Shown: piece by piece, positions 1 to 8,645 of the stretch
How the letters are laid out: the number at the start of each line of letters is the position of its first letter
Position numbering within the stretch: the first letter of the stretch is position 1
Assembly (NCBI GenBank): GCA_022843805.1
Contig: JALHMY010000060.1
Coordinates: forward strand, 1-56,296
Direction of reading: 5' to 3'
From: Fuerstiella sp.
Lineage (GTDB): Bacteria; Planctomycetota; Planctomycetia; Planctomycetales; Planctomycetaceae
DNA: 56,296 bases
The notes under the pieces: model-generated
Database searches by the model: none
The model's input: the letters and a program-made list of their open reading frames with translations, nothing else
Told to the model about the DNA's origin: nothing
Position numbers and translations under genes: made by a program

Positions 1-3000
1 TCGACCATCTGTTCGAATGGCAGGTCGGCATGAGAATAGGCATCGATCAGTGTGTTTCTGACCTGCCGGACAATTTGCCGGAAGGAAGTTTTCGGTTCAA
101 TGCGTGCTCTGACCGGCAGAGTATTGAGCAGAAAACCGAAGACGTTCTGCAGTTCAGGCCGGTTCCGAAGCGTCATGGGAGTACCGACAATGACATCGGC
201 CTGTCCGGTGTATCGGGCCAGCCAGACGTGCCATGCGGCGAGGAGCACGGTGAAGAGAGTGGTGTCTTCCTGTCGGGCGAGTTCTCTGAAAGCGTCGATA
301 AGGTTTTGCGCCAGAGGAAACTCGTGGATGGCACCTCGTCCGTCGGGCTGCTGAGATCGGATTCGATCGGTGGGCAGTTCGAGCGGTTCGGGTAGATTGC
401 TGAGCTGATTTTTCCAGTAGTCCCGGTGGACCTGCATGCGAGGCGTGGCGTTTTGTCGTGCTTCCCATGCAGCAAAGTCAGCGTATTGAATATCGACGGG
501 TGTCAGCTGGCTGCCGTCGGGAGTCCCGTGTGCGGAGTACAGCTGCTGCAGTTCGAGTGCGAGCAGACGAAGTGACCATTCATCGGCAAGACTGTGGTGG
601 AAGGTGAGCAGCAGGATATGCTGTTGACTGGCTGGTTCGCCCGAGTTCAGCTCGATGACGTGAACTCGCCAGAGGGGCGGAATTTCCAGATCAAATGGTT
701 GTCGGCTGAGAGTGCTGAGCAGCAGCTGCAGATCGTCTGCATTGGGACCGTTTTTCGAGCCGTTCTCCGCGTCGACGTCGGGGCTGTCCGCTGCATCGTC
801 CAGTGACGCGAGTTCGAGACGTTGGAGTTCCTCGTTTGTGAGCAGCATCCATGGCAGCTGGACTTGCTCGGGAGGGGCGATGACCTGCGTGATCTGTCCG
901 TCGCTGTTCTGCTGGAAGGCCGTCCGCAGAGCCTCATGCCGCCGGGTGAGCAGCATCAGGCAGTCTTTCAGGCGGGGAACATCAAGATTCCCGGAGATAC
1001 TCCACGCGACCGGCACGTTGTACGTAGCGGCATCGGGGAGCATCTGATGGAGCAGCCACATCCGCTGCTGTCCATGCGTTGCAGGAAGCGGCTGACTCCG
1101 ATCTGCCGGCGTGATGGCCAGTGCGGCAAGATCGTCTCCCGCATCTTCGAGCTGCTGAGCGAGTTCTGCGATGGTGGGATGTTCGAACAGCATACGCAGG
1201 GGAACCTGCATTCCAGTCTGCTGAGCCAGTCGTGACGTGATCATCACGGCCAGCAGTGAATGCCCACCCAGTTCGAAGAAGTTGTCATGGATACCGATTG
1301 CATCTCGTCGGAGGATTGACTGCCAGATGTCAGCGAGCTGCAGTTCCAGTTCTGATTGTGGCTCCTGAGCCGAGTTGCTGCTGAGCAACTCTGTTCCGGG
1401 CAGCTGTTTCAGTCGAGCGCGATCGACTTTGCCTGTGGATGCCAGAGGCAGGCTTTCCACAGCAATGAATCTCGACGGGATCATGTAATCCGGCAGCGTC
1501 TTTAACAGCGCAGCCCTGATTTCCGTTGCTGTAACGGACATCTCTGCCGCGTCATCACTTTGCTGATACGGGGAACTGAGCACGAGATACGCGAATAGCG
1601 TCTTTTGTTTTGAGGCGTCCGTAAAAATTACAACGGCAGCGTCTCGAATCTGCGGCAACATTCGCAGATTGGATTCGATCTCGCCCAGCTCCACACGGAA
1701 TCCGCGGATCTTGACCTGATGATCCCGGCGACCGAGGAATTCAATATTTCCGTCCGCACGATAGCGGGCCATGTCACCGGTTCGGTAAAGGCGGGCGCCG
1801 GGTTCGGAACTGAACGGGTTGGGAATAAAACGCTCGGCCGTTAGCTTTGGAGCATTCAGATACTCGCAGGCCAGCCCGTCGCCGCCCGTATACAGCTCCC
1901 CTTCGACTCCGATATCAACCGGTTGCAGTGATTCATTCAGAAGATAGACCTGAGTATTACTGATGGGCCGGCCGATGGGAGGGACAGGAAACAGATCGAC
2001 TTCGCTTTGCACCTCAAAAAAACAGGTAATCACCGAGTTTTCTGTGGGACCGTATGCGTTGATGATGCGGCAGTCCGGCAACGCTCGTTTCGCCCGGATC
2101 GCATGATCCCGGGAAAGTGCGTCACCTCCGGTAATCAGCTGTCGCAGCGGGCGAAGATCTTCCGGCCGCTCATCCACCATCAGATTGAACATACCTGTGG
2201 CGAGCAGAATCGTTGTGACGTTGTATTGGCGAATGGCATTCCCGATATCGACCGGGGAGAACGGCCCAGTCGGCATTAGAACAAGTTGTCCGCCGTTCAG
2301 CAGTGCGCCCCAGATTTCGAACGTTGAAGCGTCAAACGACAGCGTGGACAGGTGCAGAATTGTTTCTGCTGATGTCAGCGACGCATAGCCGGGCGATTTC
2401 ACCAGCCGGACAACTCCGCGATGCGGGACCAATACGCCTTTGGGATCGCCTGTGGATCCGGATGTGTAGTTCACATAGGCGGGGAATTCAGGGTTCAGCG
2501 TCTGGGATTCAGCCAGCTGGCTGCGCTGACTGGCTGCCAATGGAGCGGATGCCAATGGACTGGCCGCCAGCGAACTCTGGCCAGCGTCGACTGCATGGGG
2601 TGAAATACCCGGTTTGTCAGCGTCGGCCGGTCGAATGAGTGCGGCACCGGGATTCAGAAAATCCCCCAATACGGCAAGGTGACATTCCCGAGTTTGCGGC
2701 GTGTCAGAGGTCCCATTTTCTGAGTCGGGATCATCGGACAACAGTGGCTTCCAGAGACTCCGCCAGCTGTCGGATGTCAGCAGGACTGTTAACTGAGTGT
2801 CACGGACCAAAAATCGGAGGCGGGATTCAGGAAGTTTTGGGTCGAGCGGAACATAGGCAGCTCCGGCCTTCAGGATGCCCAGAAGGCTGGCAATCATTTC
2901 GATCGATCGATCGATTGAGATGCCTGCCAGAACTCCGGGGCCGACACCATTCAACCGGAGATACCGGGCGACTTCATCGGCTGCGGCATTCAGTTCCGCA

Positions 3001-3218
3001 TAGGAGACGGTCTGTTCGCCAAACAATACAGCAGGCGCGGACGGATTGAGAGCCACCTGCTCTTCAAATAACTCATGGATGCATCGATCGCGCGGATACT
3101 CACAAATGGTTTGGTTCCATTCAACAAGTATCTGCTGAAGCCGATCGCCGCTTAAAGGTGGATGTTTTGCAGACTCCGGGATTGAACCTAAAGAGTCATC
3201 CAGAGTGGTGGCAGACAT
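1..3218 (-). CDS. Non-ribosomal peptide synthetase, A-PCP-C, partial (3' end outside window)
   Basis: The minus-strand frame is open from an ATG at 3218 to the left edge, so at least 1072 residues are present. An adenylation domain comes first: the A3 loop YTSGSTGDPKG lies near residue 250, followed by AYGPTENS, YRTGD, GRRDHQVKIRGFRVELGEIE and the A10 lysine motif LASTGKVDR. A carrier domain follows with FFELGGHSLL; the phosphopantetheine serine is codon 654. Then comes a condensation domain with HHSLADEWS at residues 874-882. The usual DG after HHxxx is DE here. By hand alignment to the Phe-activating domain, the pocket reads roughly D-A-F-G-I-G-A-V-I, which would fit a small or aliphatic amino acid but is weak evidence. 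The module starts with adenylation, so this protein loads and starts a peptide chain or couples to a preceding protein. The product is unknown. Confidence 0.93.
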   Translation of the reverse strand, partial: MSATTLDDSLGSIPESAKHPPLSGDRLQQILVEWNQTICEYPRDRCIHELFEEQVALNPSAPAVLFGEQTVSYAELNAAADEVARYLRLNGVGPGVLAGISIDRSIEMIASLLGILKAGAAYVPLDPKLPESRLRFLVRDTQLTVLLTSDSWRSLWKPLLSDDPDSENGTSDTPQTRECHLAVLGDFLNPGAALIRPADADKPGISPHAVDAGQSSLAASPLASAPLAASQRSQLAESQTLNPEFPAYVNYTSGSTGDPKGVLVPHRGVVRLVKSPGYASLTSAETILHLSTLSFDASTFEIWGALLNGGQLVLMPTGPFSPVDIGNAIRQYNVTTILLATGMFNLMVDERPEDLRPLRQLITGGDALSRDHAIRAKRALPDCRIINAYGPTENSVITCFFEVQSEVDLFPVPPIGRPISNTQVYLLNESLQPVDIGVEGELYTGGDGLACEYLNAPKLTAERFIPNPFSSEPGARLYRTGDMARYRADGNIEFLGRRDHQVKIRGFRVELGEIESNLRMLPQIRDAAVVIFTDASKQKTLFAYLVLSSPYQQSDDAAEMSVTATEIRAALLKTLPDYMIPSRFIAVESLPLASTGKVDRARLKQLPGTELLSSNSAQEPQSELELQLADIWQSILRRDAIGIHDNFFELGGHSLLAVMITSRLAQQTGMQVPLRMLFEHPTIAELAQQLEDAGDDLAALAITPADRSQPLPATHGQQRMWLLHQMLPDAATYNVPVAWSISGNLDVPRLKDCLMLLTRRHEALRTAFQQNSDGQITQVIAPPEQVQLPWMLLTNEELQRLELASLDDAADSPDVDAENGSKNGPNADDLQLLLSTLSRQPFDLEIPPLWRVHVIELNSGEPASQQHILLLTFHHSLADEWSLRLLALELQQLYSAHGTPDGSQLTPVDIQYADFAAWEARQNATPRMQVHRDYWKNQLSNLPEPLELPTDRIRSQQPDGRGAIHEFPLAQNLIDAFRELARQEDTTLFTVLLAAWHVWLARYTGQADVIVGTPMTLRNRPELQNVFGFLLNTLPVRARIEPKTSFRQIVRQVRNTLIDAYSHADLPFEQMV

Positions 3219-3698
3219 GAGAATTCAAAGGTTAGGCGGTTGGAAGCGGCACTTGAGGCAAGTGAAACGTGAGTCCGGATGAAGAGCGCGCAGTTGGAAG
3301 GCCAGACAGGCAGACGGAGTTGGTTTGCTGGTAAACCATCTTCTGCTTTCCAGCTAATGCAATCGAAGAATGGTGCGACATCATGCTGTAGAGTTCCTGC
3401 ATCACGATAAACTGCGGTTATACTGCGATGGTAAGGGTATTTGCAAAGGGTTTAATGAATTGACGGATTCCCCTGCTTCGTTCGGGCAGTCCAGGCATTC
3501 TGCAGGGATTCTGCCGTACAATGCGGCCTTTTTGAGTGAACATCTGAATCGTTCCTTGAGTATTGTCAGGAAAGTGGACGGGTGCTCCGTCAGGATCAGG
3601 AGTTCGGGTTGGAGGTCGTGGATCCTGCTAAAGATCCACTGGCTGCAGGACCTTTAGCAAGGTCCAATACTCGAAATTCAAAGCTTGACAAAGCACGA
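3219..3698. other. Intergenic region upstream of the NRPS gene, with two adjacent stem-loops
   Basis: This is the divergent region between the NRPS start and the membrane-protein gene. Two perfect 7-bp stem-loops lie close together: GTGGATC/GATCCAC at 3618-3639 and GGACCTT/AAGGTCC at 3648-3665. Neither is followed by a T-run. A 95-codon plus-strand frame at 3370-3657 has no recognisable protein character and I do not call it. The hairpins suggest that 3582-3698 is leader rather than coding sequence. Confidence 0.5.
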
Positions 3699-4349
3699 GT
3701 GTACTTTTCCGTTTATTGGGCGAATCATTTTATGGGCATGCACGTGCTGTTTGCTGCAGTTCGCGGAGAGCGCTGGTACTGGGGGCTTGGCGATCCGAGT
3801 CCCGGTGCGGTGATCGTCACAGGACTCTATCTTCTGACGGCACTGACTTGTCTGATTGCCGGGACACGCCGTCACTTTGTCAAAAAGTTCGAGGTTACAG
3901 ACGAGGCGTCCGCCGGATCTCCTGCGTGGTTTTGGCTGGGACTGGCGTTCGTTTGTTTGTGTCTTGGGATTAACAAGCAGGCAGACTTTCAATCGCTGCT
4001 GACGCTTTATGGGCGAGACATTCTGCGGAGAGCCGACCTGTATGACCTGCGGAGGGAGATCCAGGTGGTTTTCATACTTTTGGTGACGGGCACTGCGTGC
4101 GTGAGTGTGCTGACTGTGCTCTGGTACGTCAGACGGTGGCGATGGGCATGTCGAATTGCCACGATTGGGTTAGGTGTGCAGGCTGCCTTCATTGTGATTC
4201 GTGCGGCATCGTTCCATCATGTGGACAGGTTATTGGGTGTGCAGCTTTCGGCATTCGCGGGCGTGAAGTTGAATTTGTTGCTGGAATCCTCCGGCCTGTG
4301 CATCATGCTGGCCGCTGCGTTAAGTGCTCTGCCACGCAGATCGGTTTAA
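3699..4349 (+). CDS. Multi-pass membrane protein of unknown function
   Basis: The frame is open from a GTG at 3582, but the first 39 codons are hydrophilic and lie across two hairpins, so I place the start at GTG 3699. The ATG at 3732 is another option. The product is about 216 residues with roughly five or six hydrophobic segments. Conserved-looking polar motifs sit between them: WGLGDPSP after the first segment, LGINKQADFQSLLT followed by ADLYDLRREIQ in the middle, and RAASFHHVD before the last segments. The HHVD and DFQ stretches look like functional residues at the membrane face, but I cannot name a function. It is convergent with the FHA gene, separated by two GC-rich hairpins. Confidence 0.7.
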   Translation: MYFSVYWANHFMGMHVLFAAVRGERWYWGLGDPSPGAVIVTGLYLLTALTCLIAGTRRHFVKKFEVTDEASAGSPAWFWLGLAFVCLCLGINKQADFQSLLTLYGRDILRRADLYDLRREIQVVFILLVTGTACVSVLTVLWYVRRWRWACRIATIGLGVQAAFIVIRAASFHHVDRLLGVQLSAFAGVKLNLLLESSGLCIMLAAALSALPRRSV

Positions 4350-4393
4350 GTCTGAACGTGACTGGTACTCGCTGTCGTTTTCCAACCTGGGCT

Positions 4394-4446
4394 CAACCGA
4401 CGCGGGGTCGGTTGGGGCCGGAGACCCCGCTGGCCTCGTGCCAGCG
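4394..4446. repeat. Two GC-rich stem-loops between convergent genes
   Basis: A perfect 8-bp stem CAACCGAC/GTCGGTTG lies at 4394-4414 and a perfect 7-bp stem CGCTGGC/GCCAGCG at 4428-4446. They sit between the ends of two convergent genes and could act as transcription barriers in both directions. No T-run follows, so they may instead be a dispersed repeat. Confidence 0.6.
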
Positions 4447-4495
4447 GTGAACGGGTTTGGCAACTATAACAAACGACAACATGAGTCACGGCGCC

Positions 4496-4870
4496 TTAGT
4501 CATCAGCACCGGTATGGTGGGTTCGGATGACCGGTAATTCGCGGGTTGTCTTTTCGTTCGGACTCGTCTGACCGGCGTCGATTTCCACGGTGATTTCCGT
4601 GTCGCCAAGCAAAATGCGATCCCCGGTTCGGAGTTCGGCGCTTTCGATATCCTGATCGTTGACAATCGTCAGATTGGTAGATTCGTTGTCAACGATTTGA
4701 AACTTTCCGGAGGAACTGATTCGGAATTCCGCATGAATTCGACTCAGCAGCAAATCGGGAATCGTGATATCTGCGCGATGGCTTCGTCCCACAGTGCGCG
4801 GCATTTCATGGTCGGCAAACACGAGTTGCCCGTCCGGGAAAATCGATGATTTCAAAATCAGGTGTGCCAT
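4496..4870 (-). CDS. FHA-domain protein
   Basis: This 124-residue protein is almost entirely one forkhead-associated domain, the phosphothreonine-reading module. The signature residues are visible in order: VGRSHRADITIPD (the GRS strand), then LSRIHAEF (the SRxHA strand), then VDNESTNLTIVND in place of the usual NGT turn, and LRTGDRILLGDTEITV. I chose the ATG at 4870 because the domain begins directly after it (MAHLILKS); the longer open frame upstream to 5056 is Arg/Cys-rich and unlikely. FHA proteins in planctomycetes commonly work with Ser/Thr kinases, two of which occur elsewhere in this window. It is divergent from the coiled-coil gene at 5224, so the two may share a control region. Confidence 0.85.
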   Translation of the reverse strand: MAHLILKSSIFPDGQLVFADHEMPRTVGRSHRADITIPDLLLSRIHAEFRISSSGKFQIVDNESTNLTIVNDQDIESAELRTGDRILLGDTEITVEIDAGQTSPNEKTTRELPVIRTHHTGADD

Positions 4871-5223
4871 AGGAGGGCATCCGACACAGGATGGTGAGGT
4901 ATTACAGGGGGCAGGAACTGATCGGCAGAATCGCGTTCGCGATTGGGGTAAACGGTATCGGTGCAGAGAAAAACGATTCAGTCGCCGAATTTTGGGTGCA
5001 AAAACAGGAAGACGGAACCAGATGTTTAAGGCTTCGGCAATTCCGGGATTACACACAACCGTTACGGCCGTTGCAATTGTGGTCGATCGCGCATTTCGCC
5101 AAATCCACTCCAGGAAACTCGACAGGCGTTTTCCGCTCGTCCCGATATCACTGCACTTCGCAAGCTAAGCTACTGCGGGTTTCCTTTGCAACATTCCTGT
5201 TGATTTAGAGATGTTTCAACCTC
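4871..5223. promoter_or_regulatory. Divergent intergenic region between FHA gene and coiled-coil gene
   Basis: About 350 bases separate two divergent starts and must carry both promoters if neither gene is transcribed from farther away. I see no convincing -35/-10 pair, operator palindrome or RNA gene in it. Confidence 0.4.
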
Positions 5224-6558
5224 ATGGGACGTTCAAAGAATTCCGACTCCTCCGGGACAAAACGCAGTGAAAAGAATGAGTCTGTCTGCTCATCAAACCA
5301 AACTCAGCGGTTGACAGACGACATCAGTTCAGGCAGGGAAAACGCGGAGTTTCCAGGCGGAACCGGGACATCCGGAGGAATTCCACCGTTCACTGACCAG
5401 GCGTCGGATGAGCTGTTCGTGGACGCCCACGACTGGCTCGAAGAATCTGCCGTGGTACCTTCGGGAGCGATGGTCAGTGATAATGCTGCGGTGATCAGGG
5501 AAGTGAACGCTGGCATTGCAGCCATCAAAGCGGACATCATGGGGTTGTCGGACCTGATGCTTTCGGAGCTGCAACAGGCTGGCGAAACAATTGCAAGCGC
5601 TCAATCCGCGGCGGCCGCGTCTCAAAGTGATATCCTACGGACCATGACGCAGGCAATTTTCGCCTCATCGGCAGCTTCCGGAGGATCGACGGACGAAATC
5701 GAGAATTTGTTTCTGCGATTCGAGGATCGAATTGCGGCAACATTTCGCCAGGTCGTGCAAAGCATGGCCGTCGTTTCCGATTCCGCTGTCCGCACGAGTG
5801 CAGACGGTGCTCGTTCCGAAATTGCCAGTTCAAACGTCGCGAAGAACCCTGCGTCAGCATCGGGGTCTCGAGATTCTGCTGCGAAGGCTGGCTCCCCAGC
5901 CCCGGCGATGGACTCAGAAGCGGGAACCAGGCAATCGTGGGACGAAATTCGCAGGGCATTTCTCAACAATTCACCGGAACTGAAGAGCGATGATGCCGCA
6001 CCATCGAAGTCTTCAGCATTCTCCTCAGGATCCTCCAGCGTCACGAATACTGGTGCGTCCGGCGGTCCGAAGGTTCCCGCGGAGGTTCCCGCCGAACTGA
6101 TCGACAATGAGGTGCCGCTTGAAATACCGGCGCAGGTCAACCCCGACATTTTATCGGAGCCTGAACTTCGGGAAGTGCTTGCCGGACGTGACCGACTGAT
6201 TTCTGCTTTGATATCGCGACTTCGTCGTCAGACCTATGCTCATATGGATCAGATGACAACAGAACAACTTCGAGAGATATCGCGAGAGTTACCCGACGAA
6301 CTGAATTCACGGGTGATCGAAACTCTACGGCGTATGGATGAACAGCTTCGCCTGGGCGAACTGGAACTGTCGCTGGAGCGGGCAAGAATTTCCCGACAGA
6401 TGACTCAGCTTGAATACTCGCGGCTGCAGCTTGAGCACAATGCTCGACAGCTCGGCTGGACAGTCAATCCGGACGGGACGTTGTCGAGCACAGGGACAAC
6501 AACGGTGCGTGGAAGCAGTTCCCGCCGCTGGCTCGGAAAGCTGGGTTTTGGCGAATAG
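5224..6558 (+). CDS. Ser-rich protein with C-terminal coiled coil, function unknown
   Basis: This 444-residue protein has no recognisable enzyme domain. The N-terminal 80 residues are Ser/Gly/Glu-rich and probably disordered. Residues around 80-180 contain Ala-rich helices. Residues 190-300 are again low complexity (Ser, Ala, Pro). A helical region from about 310 holds REVLAGRDRLISALISRLRR, and the stretch around 375-410 (MDEQLRLGELELSLERARIS onward, Leu/Glu/Arg-rich) looks like a strong coiled coil. It ends with a Gly/Ser tail. There is no signal peptide or transmembrane segment, so it is probably cytoplasmic. Divergence from an FHA gene hints that it could be a scaffold or phosphoprotein partner, which is inference only. 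The ATG at 5224 has no clear Shine-Dalgarno sequence. Confidence 0.75.
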   Translation: MGRSKNSDSSGTKRSEKNESVCSSNQTQRLTDDISSGRENAEFPGGTGTSGGIPPFTDQASDELFVDAHDWLEESAVVPSGAMVSDNAAVIREVNAGIAAIKADIMGLSDLMLSELQQAGETIASAQSAAAASQSDILRTMTQAIFASSAASGGSTDEIENLFLRFEDRIAATFRQVVQSMAVVSDSAVRTSADGARSEIASSNVAKNPASASGSRDSAAKAGSPAPAMDSEAGTRQSWDEIRRAFLNNSPELKSDDAAPSKSSAFSSGSSSVTNTGASGGPKVPAEVPAELIDNEVPLEIPAQVNPDILSEPELREVLAGRDRLISALISRLRRQTYAHMDQMTTEQLREISRELPDELNSRVIETLRRMDEQLRLGELELSLERARISRQMTQLEYSRLQLEHNARQLGWTVNPDGTLSSTGTTTVRGSSSRRWLGKLGFGE

Positions 6559-6624
6559 CGTCATTCTGTTGCAGGAACAGCGATTCGCGTTATTTATTGC
6601 GGGGCGTGGGTTTTGTTTTTTCAC

Positions 6625-7170
6625 CCTCCTCTCCCGGCGAAGCTGGGGGAGGTCGAGCGAGCGGCAGCGAGATCGGGAGGGGGCCGAGGTACGGGACGCG
6701 AGGGGTGAATTGGGACGGCGTTGAGTGCAATCCGCGGCGAGCCCTCCCCCGGCCTGTCGGCCGACCCCTCCCACTTCGCCTCGCTGCGCGGGAGGGGAGG
6801 GTTTAAAAACCTCCTCTCCCAGCAAAGCTGGGGGAGGTCGAGCGAGCGGCAGCGAGATCGGGAGGGGGCCGGACTGCGGGCCGCGGGTGTTGTTGGGACG
6901 GCGTTGAGTGCAACCCGCGGCGAGCCCTCCCCCGGCCTGTCGGCCGACCCCTCCCACTTCGCTTCGCTGCGCGGGAGGGGAGGGTTTAAAAACCTCCTCT
7001 CCCAGCAAAGCTGGGGGAGGTCGAGCGAGCGGCAGCGAGATCGGGAGGGGGCCGAGGTGCGGGACGCGAGTGTTGTTGGGACGGCGTTGAGTGCAATCCG
7101 CGGCGAGCCCTCCCCCGGCCTTCGGCCGACCCCTCCCACTTCGCTTCGCTGCGCGGGAGGGGAGGGTTTT
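6625..7170. repeat. Three tandem copies of a ~183-bp palindrome-rich repeat
   Basis: The unit starts with CCTCCTCTCCC at 6625, 6810 and 6993, giving spacings of 185 and 183 bases. Each copy contains a short hairpin around AGCTGGGGGAGG, a GAGCGAGCGGCAGCGAGATC block, an invariant GACGGCGTTGAGTGCAA block, a CCGGCC-GGCCG hairpin, and a GGGAGGGGAGGG end. The copies differ at scattered positions. The third lacks a TGT in the CCGGCCTGTCGGCC turn. The same family appears in the opposite orientation at 20.95-21.31 kb and 21.96-22.45 kb. Because the period is a multiple of three, long open frames run through it on both strands; none looks like a protein. The cluster fills most of the 6559-7199 gap. Confidence 0.95.
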
Positions 7171-7199
7171 AGGGGCGACTGCAACTCCGAACAGCCGGT

Positions 7200-8363
7200 T
7201 TATCGCTGGCTGCGGGCTTGCCAGACGGGTGGTTGTTCAAACTCGGGTTGTGGCTGGATGGCGGTTGCTGATGTTCTCCGCACGGGAGCGACGGATGCTG
7301 CCGGGCCTCGCCACTGAGTCGGTTCCGCGTCGGCAGAACCTGTAAGAGCCGATTGATTTGGATCGTATGACGTGGCGGATTCCTGCTGAACGGGAACGCC
7401 ATATGAGGCCGTACGGAACGCGTGTTGAGCGGTGGTCGATGACGACTGCTGATAAGCAGCCTGTGATGCTGTGACATCACTTCCGGGCGCGTTGGAGGTC
7501 TGAGCCGAGGTGAACTGCGACACGTTCGAATTCGGACTGCTGTTGATTGATGGCAAAACCGAATTGGCCTGCGAAGGTCGGCTGCTGACTGCGGCACGCA
7601 TCTGCTCAGCATTGATCGCGGCGATACGAATGTTGTTCTTTTCTTCTGACTGTGTCAGCTTACTCAGCATCTGTTGTGACTGAAAGGCGGTGCGAGCGTC
7701 CGGATGACTGGCGAGAGCCTTCTGATACCATTCGATTGCTTCGGTGTTGCGACCCGAGTCCTGCAATACGTAACCAATGTTGTACATTGCTGCAGATTCA
7801 CCGACTGCAAAGGAAAGGTGGGGTACTGCTTCTTCGGTGCGGTTAGCGCGAACGCAGGCCAGGCCCAGTTCGTAGCGAATCATCTGATCGCTGGGATTAA
7901 TTTCAGATGCTTTCTGGAAATGTTCGATCGCGGCCGTCCAGTTATCCTGACTGGAGTACATGCGGCCCATTTCCGTTCGAACGGACGCATTCGCAGGGTA
8001 TTTTTCAGCCAGAGTTGTCAGAATCTCGTAAGCCTGATCCATGCGGCCTGTTGCGATTTCGATTCTCGCCATTCCCAGACGAGCCTCAACATTGTTGGGA
8101 TAGCCAATCAGGAATTCGCGGTATTTTTCGCGTGCCTCGGCATATTCTTCGTTGTCCTCCTTCATTCGAGCATAGGACAACAGGGTCGTTTCCGGATCTT
8201 TAAAGACTCGCTGAGCCTCGCGAAATTCCTTGCTCACCGTTTCTTTGGGGCCAAGACCGATGGCCGCCACGGATTTTGACCATCCATCGCGAAGCCCGGA
8301 TGTGGCGCACCCTGACGAAATGGGAATCAGGGGCAGCAGAAACAGGATCAGTCGTTTTCGCAT
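7200..8363 (-). CDS. TPR-repeat lipoprotein
   Basis: The product is about 387 residues. The start at 8363 is preferred over the ATG at 8369 because a GGAGG lies nine bases upstream of it. The N-terminus (KRLILFLLPLIPISSGC) is a lipoprotein signal with lipobox SSGC, so it should be anchored to a membrane. Residues about 50-230 form at least four tetratricopeptide repeats, for example YAEAREKYREFLIGYPNN, WTAAIEHFQKASEINPSD and AIEWYQKALASHPD. The C-terminal 150 residues are Ser/Gln/Asn/Ala-rich and probably disordered. TPRs bind other proteins, so it is likely an envelope scaffold. The stop lies just past the repeat cluster. The lipoprotein gene upstream (8646-9371) is on the same strand with a 280-base gap. 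Confidence 0.88.
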   Translation of the reverse strand: MRKRLILFLLPLIPISSGCATSGLRDGWSKSVAAIGLGPKETVSKEFREAQRVFKDPETTLLSYARMKEDNEEYAEAREKYREFLIGYPNNVEARLGMARIEIATGRMDQAYEILTTLAEKYPANASVRTEMGRMYSSQDNWTAAIEHFQKASEINPSDQMIRYELGLACVRANRTEEAVPHLSFAVGESAAMYNIGYVLQDSGRNTEAIEWYQKALASHPDARTAFQSQQMLSKLTQSEEKNNIRIAAINAEQMRAAVSSRPSQANSVLPSINSSPNSNVSQFTSAQTSNAPGSDVTASQAAYQQSSSTTAQHAFRTASYGVPVQQESATSYDPNQSALTGSADAEPTQWRGPAASVAPVRRTSATAIQPQPEFEQPPVWQARSQR

Positions 8364-8470
8364 GTGCATGCACCTCCATGTGCATTCATCCTGATTCCTC
8401 AGCTGAATTGTTCAGCTGAAGGACCTGTACAACCAAAGATCTTCGGGAAATTCCCAGGGCAGCTGCGATT

Positions 8471-8488
8471 GGTAAACGTCGTTTGCCC
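8471..8488. promoter_or_regulatory. Pseudo-palindromic motif, possible operator
   Basis: GGTAAACGTCGTTTGCCC is nearly self-complementary about its centre (GGTAAACG against CGTTTGCC). A close relative, differing at two bases, occurs at 33404-33421 ahead of the polysaccharide export gene. It lies in the leader of the TPR lipoprotein gene. This could be a shared binding site, but two occurrences are thin support. Confidence 0.3.
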
Positions 8489-8645
8489 CTGAATTGTCAT
8501 ATTCGTGAATCGTCGTTTTGCGTGGCTGACCTGCACCACAACTCGTTACGCACCCGGACATGAGTCCCGGTGCTGTTTACGGTTTTCCGCAGCCAGCAGG
8601 AACTGCCGATTCCCTGGAGTGTAAACCCGCACGAATTCTGAGGAA

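Noticed and set aside
594..3049. Plus-strand frames opposite the NRPS gene (594-806, 712-1047, 822-1235, 2639-3049 and others)
   Set aside because: Antisense shadows of a gene with full motif evidence.
3370..3657. 95-codon plus-strand frame upstream of the membrane protein
   Set aside because: No signal, motif or ribosome binding site, and it overlaps two hairpins.
6325..7317. Long open frames on both strands across the 6.6-7.2 kb cluster (up to 227 codons)
   Set aside because: They exist because the repeat period is a multiple of three; translations are repeated Arg/Pro/Ser blocks with no start signals.
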